A stretch of DNA of 64,000 nucleotides from Candidatus Scalindua sp. (GTDB lineage Bacteria > Planctomycetota > Brocadiia > Brocadiales > Scalinduaceae): positions 1 to 64,000 of the forward strand of contig JASMMK010000013.1 of assembly GCA_030748215.1 (NCBI GenBank). Reading direction: 5' to 3'. A program made the position numbers and the translations under genes. The notes beneath the pieces are model-generated. The model was not told where the DNA came from, ran no database searches, and was given only the letters and a program-made list of their open reading frames with translations. This document shows, in pieces, positions 48,083 through 57,465 of the stretch (positions within the stretch are counted from its first letter, which is position 1; every line of letters begins with the position of its first letter).

Positions 48083-48586
48083 CTAATTTAACAATTTTTC
48101 CAAAATCTCTTTGCTCGGAGGCCGGTTGTCCTTGTATCGTATCACGCCTTCCTTATCCAGGACTATGTTTAACGGTATGCCTACAACTTGGTACAACCTT
48201 GCAGCGTCTGCATTCGAATCAAGAGCAACAGGATAGTTTATCTGGTTTTTCTTGACAAAAGAGCTGACCTTTTTTTTACTTTCCTGAACGTCTATCCCCA
48301 ACACCTTAAGGCCGTCATCTTTAAGGCCATCGAAATATTCCTTAAGGATCGGTACCTCATGCCTGCATGAAGGACACCATGTAGTACCAAAAACCAGTAG
48401 CGTAACCTTATCTTTCGCAAATGATTCCAGTGCTATCGCCTTTCCTTCAACGGATAACAGCTCAAATGAGACCGCCTTCTGCCCTATTCCAACGCCTGTT
48501 TCGACTCCGGCAAATACTATATTTGTACTGGATGCTGAAACACACATCACTAACGCACTTAATAAAAAGACTGAAAATATTCTCAT
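48083..48586 (-). CDS. TlpA-like thioredoxin, exported (second copy)
   Basis: 167 residues. Signal peptide MRIFSVFLLSALVMCVSASS, thioredoxin domain with FGTTWCPSCRHEVPIL and cis-Pro loop VVGIPLNIVLDKEGV. ATG 48586 places the signal peptide correctly; a TTG at 48634 that overlaps the upstream stop would add a basic, non-signal stretch. It lies directly after the ECF sigma/anti-sigma pair and is probably cotranscribed with them, which suggests an envelope or redox stress response. Confidence 0.87.
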   Translation of the reverse strand: MRIFSVFLLSALVMCVSASSTNIVFAGVETGVGIGQKAVSFELLSVEGKAIALESFAKDKVTLLVFGTTWCPSCRHEVPILKEYFDGLKDDGLKVLGIDVQESKKKVSSFVKKNQINYPVALDSNADAARLYQVVGIPLNIVLDKEGVIRYKDNRPPSKEILEKLLN

Positions 48587-48630
48587 CGCAGTATTTATCT
48601 TCCACCTCCATTCTCTTTCAACTTTACACT

Positions 48631-49431
48631 TCAAGTCTTATTCAACATTTTTAAGATTTCGTCACTGTTTAACATTGAGACGACAACATACTGGCTACCG
48701 GCATTCTTCCATCCCATAATCTTACAGTGGCCACAATACCCTTCATCATAATAAACGACCTTTTCATCTACGGATATTTCCTTCATCCCCGAGAAATCTA
48801 TATTATCTCCCGATCCGGAATCAGGATTACAAAATATCATAAATGAAATCGGAGTCTCATCACGCATATAAAAAACCTGAGAGACTTTCACTCCATCAAT
48901 TTCAGACAATGCCGCGCCGACTAACCTTGCATCATCACCAATTTCAGGTAAGACGATTTTTGAATTGGTTTGACTCCGGAGATATTCCACAACTGCTGAA
49001 GGATCCTGTGAACGGATGTCCAGATCAAGTTGCTGCATCATATAGCTGTGATACTTCGATTCCGCAAGAAAAAGAATGTCATCCTTCTTTGAACTACCCG
49101 GTATCACAAAAAAGCAGACAATCATAATCATCGCTGCCACAATACCCGCGACAGGCACCAGACGTCTTCCGGATAGTAAGTTTTCAACAAATTGTACAAA
49201 GAAGTTAGGTCTCTCTTCTGCTCCTCTTAAAACTGCTTCCATAAGATAATCAGGAGCCTTTACTTCACAAACAGTTTCTCTTACCCTGTTTTGAAGCAGC
49301 CTCTCCTTCTCCATTCTCTGGCCACATTCACAACACATATCTAAATGTGCCAACACCTCAATGTTCTTCTCCACATCGAGTTCATTATCAAGAAAGGCAT
49401 AAAAATATTTTCTAGCATCATTACAATTCAT
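48631..49431 (-). CDS. membrane anti-sigma factor with zinc-finger (zf-HC2) domain
   Basis: 266 residues. N-terminal zf-HC2 anti-sigma domain: CNDARKYFYAFLDNEL, HLDMCCECGQRM (His-x3-Cys-x2-Cys). One membrane helix (VAGIVAAMIMIVCFFVIPG, about 93-112), then an outside domain with a Cys pair (DEGYCGHCKIMGW) that could sense redox state. It lies 72 bp after the ECF sigma gene on the same strand and should hold that factor inactive. Confidence 0.88.
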   Translation of the reverse strand: MNCNDARKYFYAFLDNELDVEKNIEVLAHLDMCCECGQRMEKERLLQNRVRETVCEVKAPDYLMEAVLRGAEERPNFFVQFVENLLSGRRLVPVAGIVAAMIMIVCFFVIPGSSKKDDILFLAESKYHSYMMQQLDLDIRSQDPSAVVEYLRSQTNSKIVLPEIGDDARLVGAALSEIDGVKVSQVFYMRDETPISFMIFCNPDSGSGDNIDFSGMKEISVDEKVVYYDEGYCGHCKIMGWKNAGSQYVVVSMLNSDEILKMLNKT

Positions 49432-49503
49432 TTTTCTCTCTCACTTTTTGATAAGATTAACGCAACTTTGATCATGTTCATATTGTTAACCTGTCTAATT
49501 TTT

Positions 49504-50046
49504 TTATTCTCTTCCATAACCATGTTTTTTTGCATAATCGGCCAGTTTCTCCTTTAACATCTTTCGCCCCCTATATATCCTGGACATCACTGTGCCAACC
49601 GGACAATCTACTATTTTCGAAATCTCCTTGTAAGAAAAACCCTCAACAATAGAAAGCAATATTACCATTCGAAAATCATCAGGCAATGCCTCCAATGCCA
49701 CTTTGATATTATCATCCATAAGGCTGTCAAGCACCGACTCATCATCAAGAATTGACGGTGCCCTAACCTCTTCCTGTAACGATTCATGAAATGCTTCGAC
49801 ACTATCAAAATCAACCAGTGAAGGCTCACGTTTGTCTTTCCGGTATTTATTGATGAAGGTATTCATTAATATCCTGAATAGCCACGCCTTTACATTCCTG
49901 ATCTCTTTATCATCCTGCAAGAACTTAAAAGCCTTCAGATATGTTTCCTGAACCAGATCATCCGCACTGCTTTCATTTTTAGTAAGATACAGTGCGGACC
50001 TATATAAGGCATCTATATGCTCCAGGAGGTGTTCTTTTTGAGTCAT
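49504..50046 (-). CDS. ECF RNA polymerase sigma factor (SigE-like)
   Basis: 180 residues. Region 2: HIDALYRSALYLTKNESSADDLVQETYLKAF as two typical blocks; WLFRILMNTFINKYR. Region 4: LEALPDDFRMVILLSIVEGFSYKEIS, CPVGTVMSRIYRGRKML. It directs RNA polymerase to stress-type promoters and is controlled by the anti-sigma factor downstream. The two form a unit with the TlpA-like gene. Confidence 0.93.
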   Translation of the reverse strand: MTQKEHLLEHIDALYRSALYLTKNESSADDLVQETYLKAFKFLQDDKEIRNVKAWLFRILMNTFINKYRKDKREPSLVDFDSVEAFHESLQEEVRAPSILDDESVLDSLMDDNIKVALEALPDDFRMVILLSIVEGFSYKEISKIVDCPVGTVMSRIYRGRKMLKEKLADYAKKHGYGRE

Positions 50047-50147
50047 GTTTTATTCTTCCAAATAAAAAAAACTGCTTTCCTTCATTTAAGACAAATTTTA
50101 AACAAGGTATATTCCCGCAAAAACAGGAAAAATGAGAGGAAGATGAA

Positions 50148-50804
50148 TTAATATCTTCGGCCCAATACATAAGAGGCAAGTAAGAACTGATTTCTGAAAG
50201 ATGTTCGTAAAATGCCATGATTTTTCCATCTTCTTATGGAAGAAGAGATCCTTTCATCAAGTATGAAAATTTCTCCATGTTTTTTAAGACGGCAGACAAA
50301 ATCAAGATCCTCACAATTTGGCATTTCTCTGAAGCCACCCAACTGTTCAAATACAGACCTCTTAACAAACAGTCCCTGGTCTCCATAAGGTAGTTTAAAA
50401 ACCTTTGAGCGAAAGTTTATACCCTTTTCTATAATTCGATAATGGAATTTATCGGATAGTAACCTGATCTTAAATGCACCACCAACAAATGAACTGCTTC
50501 CAATCACATTCCGAACATTGAAAATATCCTCTCCTGGCAATACACAATCCGCATGAAGAAAAAGGAGAATCTCTCCACCTGAAGATTCTGCGCCTCTATT
50601 CATTTGGATACCACGCCCCATTACGGAAGTAACAACTTTTACATCTTTGTGTTTCTCTGCAATCTTCACTGTCCTGTCCGTACTGCCTCCATCAGCAACG
50701 ACAACTTCAATACCGGGAATATCTATCACCGTCTCAAGGCATTGACTGATCGTCTCTTCCTCATTAAAAGTAGGTATTATTATGGAGATTTCTATTGTTG
50801 GCAT
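50148..50804 (-). CDS. family 2 glycosyltransferase, TIGR04283 type
   Basis: 218 residues. ISIIIPTFNEEETISQCLE, VVADGGSTDRTV, GGEILLFLHADCVLP (DxD-like) and YGDQGLFVKRSVFEQLGGF, the pattern of the group often called rSAM/selenodomain-associated transferase 2. Soluble. Substrate unknown. It lies after the frameshifted GT2 gene, separated from it by a repeat element. Confidence 0.86.
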   Translation of the reverse strand: MPTIEISIIIPTFNEEETISQCLETVIDIPGIEVVVADGGSTDRTVKIAEKHKDVKVVTSVMGRGIQMNRGAESSGGEILLFLHADCVLPGEDIFNVRNVIGSSSFVGGAFKIRLLSDKFHYRIIEKGINFRSKVFKLPYGDQGLFVKRSVFEQLGGFREMPNCEDLDFVCRLKKHGEIFILDERISSSIRRWKNHGILRTSFRNQFLLASYVLGRRY

Positions 50805-50817
50805 AATTAATGTGATT

Positions 50818-50963
50818 CACCGCAAAGACGCAAAGAGCGCAAAGCTTTCAAATATTAATTGTAATAAATATGTTCTATTGTGTCGGCATTAAGAAACCAC
50901 GTAGGGTGGGCATTGCCCGCCAAAACAATTATTTTCCTTTGCATCCTCTGCGACTTTGCGGTG
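50818..50963. repeat. MITE-like element, imperfect terminal inverted repeats
   Basis: Left end CACCGCAAAGACGCAAAGAG at 50818; right end at 50963 reads, in reverse complement, CACCGCAAAGTCGCAGAGG. The 146-bp unit also includes a GC-rich piece GTAGGGTGGGCATTGCCCGCC with its own palindrome. It has no frame. Same architecture and size class as the element at 41536-41720, but a different end sequence. Confidence 0.72.
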
Positions 50964-50972
50964 AGTAATCTT

Positions 50973-51667
50973 TTATTTGAGAAAGCCATACTTGAAAATA
51001 GTATATATGATTTTTACACCCGCACGCACTGTCCCTGAAAACGTACCGGTTATCTTTGATTTACCAATCCGCTTACGATACCTTACAGGCACTTCCACTA
51101 TCCTCAACCCTTTCTTCAACGCCTTGATCTGCATCTCAACAGTCCATCCAAAGTTTTTATCTACCATGTTTAAGGCAAGCAAATCCTTATATTTAATTGC
51201 CCTGAACGGGCACAGATCAGTATACTTGAAGCCCCAGAATAACCGGATTAAGAAGGTCGCCAGTTTGTTGCCGAAGATCGCCTGCGGCAATAACGCACCC
51301 TTTTCTCTTTCACCTGACATTCGGGAGCCTATAACCATGTCTGCGCTATCGTTTATTATTGGTTTTATAACGATATGTAAATCCTGAGGATAGTCACTAT
51401 AATCAGCATCAAGAAACACTACAATATCAGTATGTTGCTTAAGAATTGATATTCCTCTGAGGCAGGCAGCACCATACCTTTCAGCGGCTCCAGTATAACA
51501 TTTGCTCCAAGGCCTTTTGACACAGTAACAGTATTGTCACTGCTGCCATTGTCGACAACAATAACCTCTTCAACTATTTCACCGGGAATGTCATTAAGCA
51601 CCTGTTCGATAGATTCTTCTTCGTTCAGGGCAGGAATGATAATGGAAATTTTTGGATTGTGATGCAT
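50973..51667 (-). pseudogene. dolichol-phosphate-mannose-synthase-like glycosyltransferase, frameshifted
   Basis: The first frame (ATG 51667) encodes ISIIIPALNEEESIEQVLND and VIVVDNGSSDNTV up to LEPLKG. The frame then changes at 51471-51482 and continues YGAACLRGISIL ... FLDADYSDYP, then WGFKYTDLCPFRAIKY and VEVPVRYRKRIGKSKITGT, the family ending. Adding one base in AAAGGTATGG gives an intact 231-residue GT2 protein. A missing base in the assembly is likely. Follows the MEMO gene by 7 bp. Confidence 0.84.
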
Positions 51668-51674
51668 GATGTAA

Positions 51675-52478
51675 TTACTCTACTATTATGCCGGCATACC
51701 CTACTACTTGTTTGTAATCACCGGAGGCTTCGCCACTGGTTTCGTACTTGATTAGTTCAGCCTTTGCGGCATCCCGTTCTTTGGAACAGACCATCATTGA
51801 AATTACGGGGCTGACGCCGCACATGCTGATGTCCTGTTCACGAACGACTCTGTAAAGACCTTCCACTCTTAAAGCAACAATTTCCGCTATTGCAGATTTA
51901 TCTTTCTTATCAGCAGATTGCTGAGACTCATAGTGGGTCATATCAGATGAGGCGACAACAAGCGTATCAGGCCTTATTTTTTTAAGTACATCACCAATAG
52001 ATTTGCCAACTGCACTCAACTCCTCAAAATTGCCAGACCTGACCACAATAACAACAATCTTAACCTGTGAGTTACTATATTGAAGAAAGGGTAATATAAC
52101 TTCTGCGGAGTGCTCGTTTTGATGGGCAACCTTATCTTTCTCAATCAGCTCACATCTGTTCAGTATCTCATTAACAAGTTCTTCGTCTATTGATGTATCA
52201 CCGAGCGGCGTTCGCCATAGCCCTTCTGGCCAGACGGAGAAAGATGCCCCACGTCCCGTATGGTTTGGTGCAAGGATAACAACGGTATCCGGCACTTCGA
52301 TCCTGGAAAAAACATTTCCCATTACGCGTCCGGAATACACATATCCCGCATGTGGTGAGATTGCGCCCAGGGCTTTTTGCTTTTCCGGACAATCTTTAAG
52401 AAGCGTTTTAAGCGTACTCTCTAACTCTTCTTTATTTCCGGGGTAGAAGCTTCCTGATGCGATTGGCGATCTATACAT
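51675..52478 (-). CDS. MEMO/AmmeMemoRadiSam system protein B-like
   Basis: 267 residues. Family pattern: SPIASGSFYPGNKEELES at the start, GAISPHAGYVYSGRVMG, VVILAPNHTGRG, HQNEHSAEVILPFLQYS, VVASSDMTHYES. The histidines correspond to a metal-dependent dioxygenase-like site. Reaction in bacteria unknown. ATG 52478 gives this normal start; an upstream frame extension would be encoded by the two hairpins at 52500-52539 and is unlikely to be protein. Confidence 0.9.
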   Translation of the reverse strand: MYRSPIASGSFYPGNKEELESTLKTLLKDCPEKQKALGAISPHAGYVYSGRVMGNVFSRIEVPDTVVILAPNHTGRGASFSVWPEGLWRTPLGDTSIDEELVNEILNRCELIEKDKVAHQNEHSAEVILPFLQYSNSQVKIVVIVVRSGNFEELSAVGKSIGDVLKKIRPDTLVVASSDMTHYESQQSADKKDKSAIAEIVALRVEGLYRVVREQDISMCGVSPVISMMVCSKERDAAKAELIKYETSGEASGDYKQVVGYAGIIVE

Positions 52479-52499
52479 TTTTCCAGATCCTTCCGGATT

Positions 52500-52539
52500 C
52501 CCTGCGAAAGCAGGGGTTTTCTCCTCCTTTTCAGGAGGA
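52500..52539. repeat. two adjacent short hairpins before the MEMO gene
   Basis: CCCTGC-GAAA-GCAGGG at 52500-52515 and TCCTCCT-TTTC-AGGAGGA at 52522-52539. Both are perfect. The first is a widely dispersed palindrome in many bacterial genomes. They lie in the leader of the MEMO message. Confidence 0.65.
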
Positions 52540-52763
52540 CTCCAACTGTTTTTTTGCTCTCTGTGGTAGGAAATGAAACACAATTGAGTCTATCAGTGAT
52601 TTATATTTGTGTCAAAACCTTTTATCTGATAGAATGATTCCTTGAATATTTTGTGTAAGATAACTCAATCTGCAATTTACCCGCATTGAATCCATGTTCT
52701 AATGTTTTTACCATGCCGGCGCAGTTTCTTACGTTAACTCTTTTACCATTAAATTAATTAGAT

Positions 52764-53771
52764 ATGACAACAGCACTTGCTTTATTGTCCGGCGGACTGG
52801 ACAGTACCCTGGCCATACACGTAATCAAAAAGCAGGGCATCGATGTTATTGCCCTGACCTTTACCACAGTTTTTTGTCTCTGTACATCCAAAGGTAGTTG
52901 TAAGCTGGAAGCAGTAAAGGTTTCTGAAAAACTCGGAATACCGGTTAAGGTTATAAATACGACACACAGTTTTTTGAAAATCGTAAAGAAACCAAAACAC
53001 GGCTACGGCAAAAACATGAATCCCTGTATTGACTGCCGCATAAATATCTTCAGGGCCGCCGGTGAATACATGAAGGAGATCGGGGCAGACTTTATCATAA
53101 CGGGTGAGGTGCTTGGACAGCGTCCAATGTCTCAGAGAAAAGAGGCAATGAAGACAATTGACAAGGAGGCCGGATTAACAGGACTCGTTTTAAGACCTCT
53201 TTGCGCAAAACATCTCGAGCCCACAATTCCTGAAAAAACCGGGCTGGTTAACAGAGATGAATTACTTGAAATTAAGGGTCGTTCACGAAAAGATCAGATA
53301 CAGCTCGCGGACATTTTCGAAGTAACGGATTATCCATGCGCATCCGGAGGGTGTCTATTAACCGATCCGGAATTTGCCAACAGGATGAAGGACTCTGTCA
53401 ATCACGGAGACCCTGGAGTAAATGAGGTTAGTCTATTAAAGGTAGGAAGGCATTTTAGAATTGATGACAAAACCAAGGTTGTCGTCAGTCGCAATGATGA
53501 GGAAAATTCTGTGGTAGAAAGGCTGGCAACAGTTCATGATTTTCTGTTAGAGATGAAGGATATAACCGGGCCGTTGGCCATCATAAGAGGTGAAATTAAC
53601 GAAGAAAAACTGAAGATCGCTGCACAGCTGACAGTAAGAAGCAGTAAGGCGAAATCTGATCCAACTGCTGACGTAATAATATCAAAAGCTCAAGAGGGCT
53701 CAATGCAGAGGGTACTGAATGTCCCTCAAATTGATCCGGATTTGGCAAGAGAGTTAATGATAAAGAAATAA
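52764..53771 (+). CDS. PP-loop ATPase, tRNA-thiolation-like, with C-terminal NFACT-R/DUF814-like domain
   Basis: 335 residues. The PP-loop SGGLDSTLAIHV begins at residue 9. Cys pairs near CLCTSKGSC and NPCIDCRI, and YPCASGGCLL later, suggest a metal or sulfur site as in ThiI/MnmA-like tRNA thiolases. The last 110 residues (HFRIDDKTKVVVSRNDEEN) look like an NFACT-R/DUF814 module. No clear ribosome binding site before ATG 52764. Substrate tRNA or other is not known. Confidence 0.82.
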   Translation: MTTALALLSGGLDSTLAIHVIKKQGIDVIALTFTTVFCLCTSKGSCKLEAVKVSEKLGIPVKVINTTHSFLKIVKKPKHGYGKNMNPCIDCRINIFRAAGEYMKEIGADFIITGEVLGQRPMSQRKEAMKTIDKEAGLTGLVLRPLCAKHLEPTIPEKTGLVNRDELLEIKGRSRKDQIQLADIFEVTDYPCASGGCLLTDPEFANRMKDSVNHGDPGVNEVSLLKVGRHFRIDDKTKVVVSRNDEENSVVERLATVHDFLLEMKDITGPLAIIRGEINEEKLKIAAQLTVRSSKAKSDPTADVIISKAQEGSMQRVLNVPQIDPDLARELMIKK

Positions 53772-54263
53772 ATTAATCTCTTACCGCATCAATAATTGGA
53801 TTATCATTACATACTCACCACGTAATTTTTGTTGGGGAAAAGCGAAAAATTTTACCCAAAAACCCCCAAACACCCACTTTATAATCAACAAAGAACCAAT
53901 CTCATACCATTTTTTTTCACTTCATATCCAAAATTTGATCACTATGGAGAAGAGCATAATTTATGGCAACAACATCTTAACTCCCTGATATAAAAAGGCT
54001 TAAATTTTCAGCCTCTCTTAATCCCTGTCTCTTTATTCTCCAAATCAAAATATTCTTATATATGTTTTGAAAAATAAACTAAAGATTGGCCTCTCCCGTG
54101 CGATGATAGGCTTATATTGTTATATAGGAGGTATAAAACAAGTACCTGATATAATAAAATAACATCTTGACATATTTTCATTTTAAATTAGAATTCATGG
54201 AAGTTTCAAAATTTAAAGCAATTACGTACTACATATAGTACCCATCATTTACATTACTCGAAT
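53772..54263. other. 492-bp intergenic region, nothing seen
   Basis: Very AT-rich. A C-run-rich patch near 53860 and no gene, hairpin or tRNA of note. It should contain the promoter of the hotdog-protein operon. Confidence 0.45.
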
Positions 54264-55172
54264 ATGAACAATACTCACCAGCCATTTTTTGGAATACCGT
54301 TAACCAAGCTCGAAGATTTCCTACAGGATTCGATATACTTCAGAGATACCAGAGCTCGTACGCGTTTTCCAAGCTTAAGACACGGAGAGGATAGTAACGG
54401 GAATGAAAGACTATATGTTTTTGACCGATTTTTAATGCATCATGATTATGTAATTCAAAAAGCATCAGGAAGAAGATTTGTTGAAATAACAAAAGATAAC
54501 AATGAAATTCATAGAAGCGGAAACGTCATCCCCGGTGCAATGACTGTTTCTAAGATAATTCTTCCTCTTGAGATACTGATGCCGGAATTGGAAATACACA
54601 ATGTCAGTATTAAATTCACTAATTCATCAATTTACGATGAAAAAACAAAGGATGTTTTTTCCTTCCAATTTGTAAACCGGGAACAGATACAAATTAACGT
54701 AAACACATACCAGGCGCAGGAAACAGTTGCGAAAACCGTTATTACGGGCAGGATCAATCCTTTCAGAGAAAAAACGACTAAAGTCAAAGAAGAAGATGTT
54801 AATGAAACAAAGCTGAATACCGTCCGAGAATATCTAGGCACTTTGGCAGTTGAAGGCGAAGCATATATACAGAAAGACGTTTATAGAGACTACACATACC
54901 CACTTTCCTACATTGCCACCTTACCGTCCGCTGCAATTGTCACACAAATGGAGGGGGATGGAGGAATGATAAATATGTTGAAAATGGATTTTGGCAATGT
55001 CGATATGATACCCATAACTGATGAAAAAGGGCCGGTAGTAAAACTGGAAAGGGCAAGGCAGAGAACCTCTTTTAATAAAATAATAACAGAAATTGTAAAC
55101 GGGGTTGTCACATATTATCGGGGACTTGCTATAGTCAACCCGGTTGCCAGTTTCAAAAACCCCGCAAAATAA
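54264..55172 (+). CDS. MaoC/hotdog-like protein
   Basis: 302 residues. The segment RRFVEITKDNNEIHRSGNVI resembles the hydratase-2 motif of MaoC-type hotdog dehydratases (Asp and His two to four residues apart), followed by PGAMTVSKIILPLEI. The second half has hotdog-like beta strands but no clear second active-site motif, so it may be a double hotdog with one active half. Probably acts on an acyl chain bound to CoA or ACP. In the family, this activity hydrates trans-2-enoyl substrates. Precedes the DUF192 gene by 7 bp. Confidence 0.6.
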   Translation: MNNTHQPFFGIPLTKLEDFLQDSIYFRDTRARTRFPSLRHGEDSNGNERLYVFDRFLMHHDYVIQKASGRRFVEITKDNNEIHRSGNVIPGAMTVSKIILPLEILMPELEIHNVSIKFTNSSIYDEKTKDVFSFQFVNREQIQINVNTYQAQETVAKTVITGRINPFREKTTKVKEEDVNETKLNTVREYLGTLAVEGEAYIQKDVYRDYTYPLSYIATLPSAAIVTQMEGDGGMINMLKMDFGNVDMIPITDEKGPVVKLERARQRTSFNKIITEIVNGVVTYYRGLAIVNPVASFKNPAK

Positions 55173-55179
55173 CAACCTT

Positions 55180-55668
55180 ATGGATTCATCATTCCGCATC
55201 GCAAGAAAAATCTACTTCCATACCATCCTTCTTTTCGTCCTGTTTCTAGCGCTCCAGGGTTGCACCAATCATTCCCCCATATCAAATGCAAACATATACG
55301 AAATAAAAATAAATGACAAAACGTCTCATGCAGAAGTTGCTTTTACTCGAAAAGGCCGTACAATAGGCTTGATGTTTCGGGAGGCATTAGACAAAGACCA
55401 CGGAATGTTATTTATTTATCCACAAGAGCAAAGTTTATCATTCTGGATGAAAAATACAAAGATCCCTCTTTCGATTGCCTTTATAAATACTGAAGAAGTA
55501 ATTACACAGATAGATTCTATGACCCCCTTCAGCTTAATGAGTCATACATCAAAAGAGAAAGTGAAATACGCTCTTGAAATGGAGCGAGGCTGGTTTGAAA
55601 AAAATGGAATTAAGGTCGGGAGCAAGGTTGGCCTTTCTCCAGAAATTAGAAACTTAAAAACGGAGTAA
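55180..55668 (+). CDS. DUF192 lipoprotein
   Basis: 162 residues. Lipoprotein signal with lipobox ALQGC (Cys at about residue 27). DUF192 body: GLMFREALDKDHGMLFIYP, SFWMKNTKIPLSIAFINT and LEMERGWFEKNGIKVG. Function unknown. ATG 55180 follows the stop of the previous gene by 7 bp and provides the signal peptide. Confidence 0.87.
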   Translation: MDSSFRIARKIYFHTILLFVLFLALQGCTNHSPISNANIYEIKINDKTSHAEVAFTRKGRTIGLMFREALDKDHGMLFIYPQEQSLSFWMKNTKIPLSIAFINTEEVITQIDSMTPFSLMSHTSKEKVKYALEMERGWFEKNGIKVGSKVGLSPEIRNLKTE

Positions 55669-55749
55669 ATATGAAGGCCAGGTCGCTTCATATCACCGCT
55701 TTAAATTTGCAAATTTAACTTTAATACTTAATGTCGGTTTTTCTTATAC

Positions 55750-57456
55750 ATGGAAACTATGAAAGCAATAATTTTTGATCTTGATGATACGCTATACGAT
55801 TGCACGGGCTCGCTACTTGAAGCGTCCCGAAAACGTGCTGCAAAGGCAATGGCTGATGCAGGGTTGCCGTGCACAGAAGAAGAAGCATATTTAATGCAAA
55901 AAGAAATTTCAGAGAAGCATGGACCTTATTTTCCTGTCTTCAATGAAATCGCAAGTAAATACAATAAAGACCACGATTTCATCAGCGCGGCCCTGAAGAC
56001 ATATAATAGCAATGAAGTAACGGACATAAAACTCTTTCCAGATGTAGTGCCAACTTTAGAAAGATTAGCGCTGGAAAAATATAAGCTGTTCCTGCTGACA
56101 ACAGGACTCCACGAAAGGCAACATAAAAAGATAGAGTTGTTGGGTCTGAAACCTTACTTTGATGAAATAATAATTAATGATCAGGAAGTTGGTCTATTAA
56201 TGGAAGACTGCTTTGAGGCAATCGTAAGAAAGTATTCATTAAGCCCTCAGAATGTTATTGTCGTTGGAGACCGGGTAAGGGAAGAGTTGAGGATTGCAAA
56301 AACCAAAGGCATGGTAGCCGTTCAGATGTTACATGGAAGATTTAAAGAAGAAACTGCATATGACAGTTCAAACAAACCCGATTACAAGATAAAACGATTT
56401 TTCCAGCTGCCGACTTTGCTCAAATTGAAAGATATTGGAAAAACGCATGACACACTGAAGATGCTAGCCTTTGGTGGCGGCACGGGTCTCCCAATTGCAC
56501 TTGAAGGCATGAAAACATATAGCAAAGATTTAACGGCAATTGTAACCGTAACAGACTCTGGCAGAAGCTCAGGCGTCATAAGAGAAGAGTACGGTATATT
56601 GCCCCCCGGGGATGTAAGAAACTGCCTGGTAGCACTTTCGGAAACAGAGGAGCAGGAAAAAGATTTATATCAGCTTTTTCAATACCGGTTTGATAAAGGG
56701 TCACTTAACGGGATGAGTCTAGGCAATCTATTAATGGCAGCATTAACGGATTTAACCGGAAGCTTTGATCTCGCCATTAAAAAAGCAAGCAAGATACTGG
56801 CGATCAAAGGAAAGGTTCTACCTTCCACGCTTACCAGTACTCACATTTGTGCCGAATTAAAGGATGGTTCAATCGTAGAAGAAGAGTTGAATGTACGCGG
56901 CCTCAATAAAGCACCGATAGAAAGGCTCTTTCTGAAAACAAACGATACCAAATGTCCACCAGACGCAATTAGTGAAATTGAAAAAGCAGATATAATCGTA
57001 ATTGGCCCGGGAAGCCTTTACACAAGTATCATATGCAATCTTCTTGTCGGTGGTGTTAAAGAAGCATTACAGAACTCAAAAGCAGTAAAAATATATCTCT
57101 GTAATATTGTAACACAGCCGGGACAAACAGATAATTACACTGCATCGGATCATATCAAGGCAGTTACAAGATATCTTGGTGAGGGAGTTTTAGATTATGT
57201 GCTTGTTAATAACAATTTCCCACGTAAGGAGATAATTGAAAAGTATAGAAAAGAGGGAGCTGACATTGTCGCTCTTGATGAAAATCTGGAAAACAATAAT
57301 GTTGCGGTGGAGGTTACCGATTTAATTGAAAATCTAGATCAAAAAAGGATCTTGTGGGAAAAGCAGGATCTGATAAGGCACGATCCTGAAAAACTGGCAG
57401 ATTCTATCTGCAGGATTTTTGCTAAATTATCACTCTCTGGCACTGAACGTAATTAA
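55750..57456 (+). CDS. fusion of HAD phosphatase and YvcK/CofD-like protein
   Basis: 568 residues. About 1-225: HAD hydrolase of the pyrimidine 5'-nucleotidase type with DLDDT (10-14), LTTG (motif II) and VVGDRVREEL (motif IV). From about 236: YvcK/UPF0052 (CofD-like) domain with FGGGTGLPIALEGMK, TVTDSGRSSG, GILPPGDVRNCLVAL, IVIGPGSLYTSII and NIVTQPGQTDNYTASDH. YvcK is needed for gluconeogenic growth and cell shape in Bacillus and binds UDP-sugars. The HAD part may cleave a related nucleotide. No strong ribosome binding site is visible. Confidence 0.87.
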   Translation: METMKAIIFDLDDTLYDCTGSLLEASRKRAAKAMADAGLPCTEEEAYLMQKEISEKHGPYFPVFNEIASKYNKDHDFISAALKTYNSNEVTDIKLFPDVVPTLERLALEKYKLFLLTTGLHERQHKKIELLGLKPYFDEIIINDQEVGLLMEDCFEAIVRKYSLSPQNVIVVGDRVREELRIAKTKGMVAVQMLHGRFKEETAYDSSNKPDYKIKRFFQLPTLLKLKDIGKTHDTLKMLAFGGGTGLPIALEGMKTYSKDLTAIVTVTDSGRSSGVIREEYGILPPGDVRNCLVALSETEEQEKDLYQLFQYRFDKGSLNGMSLGNLLMAALTDLTGSFDLAIKKASKILAIKGKVLPSTLTSTHICAELKDGSIVEEELNVRGLNKAPIERLFLKTNDTKCPPDAISEIEKADIIVIGPGSLYTSIICNLLVGGVKEALQNSKAVKIYLCNIVTQPGQTDNYTASDHIKAVTRYLGEGVLDYVLVNNNFPRKEIIEKYRKEGADIVALDENLENNNVAVEVTDLIENLDQKRILWEKQDLIRHDPEKLADSICRIFAKLSLSGTERN

Positions 57457-57465
57457 AACACACAC

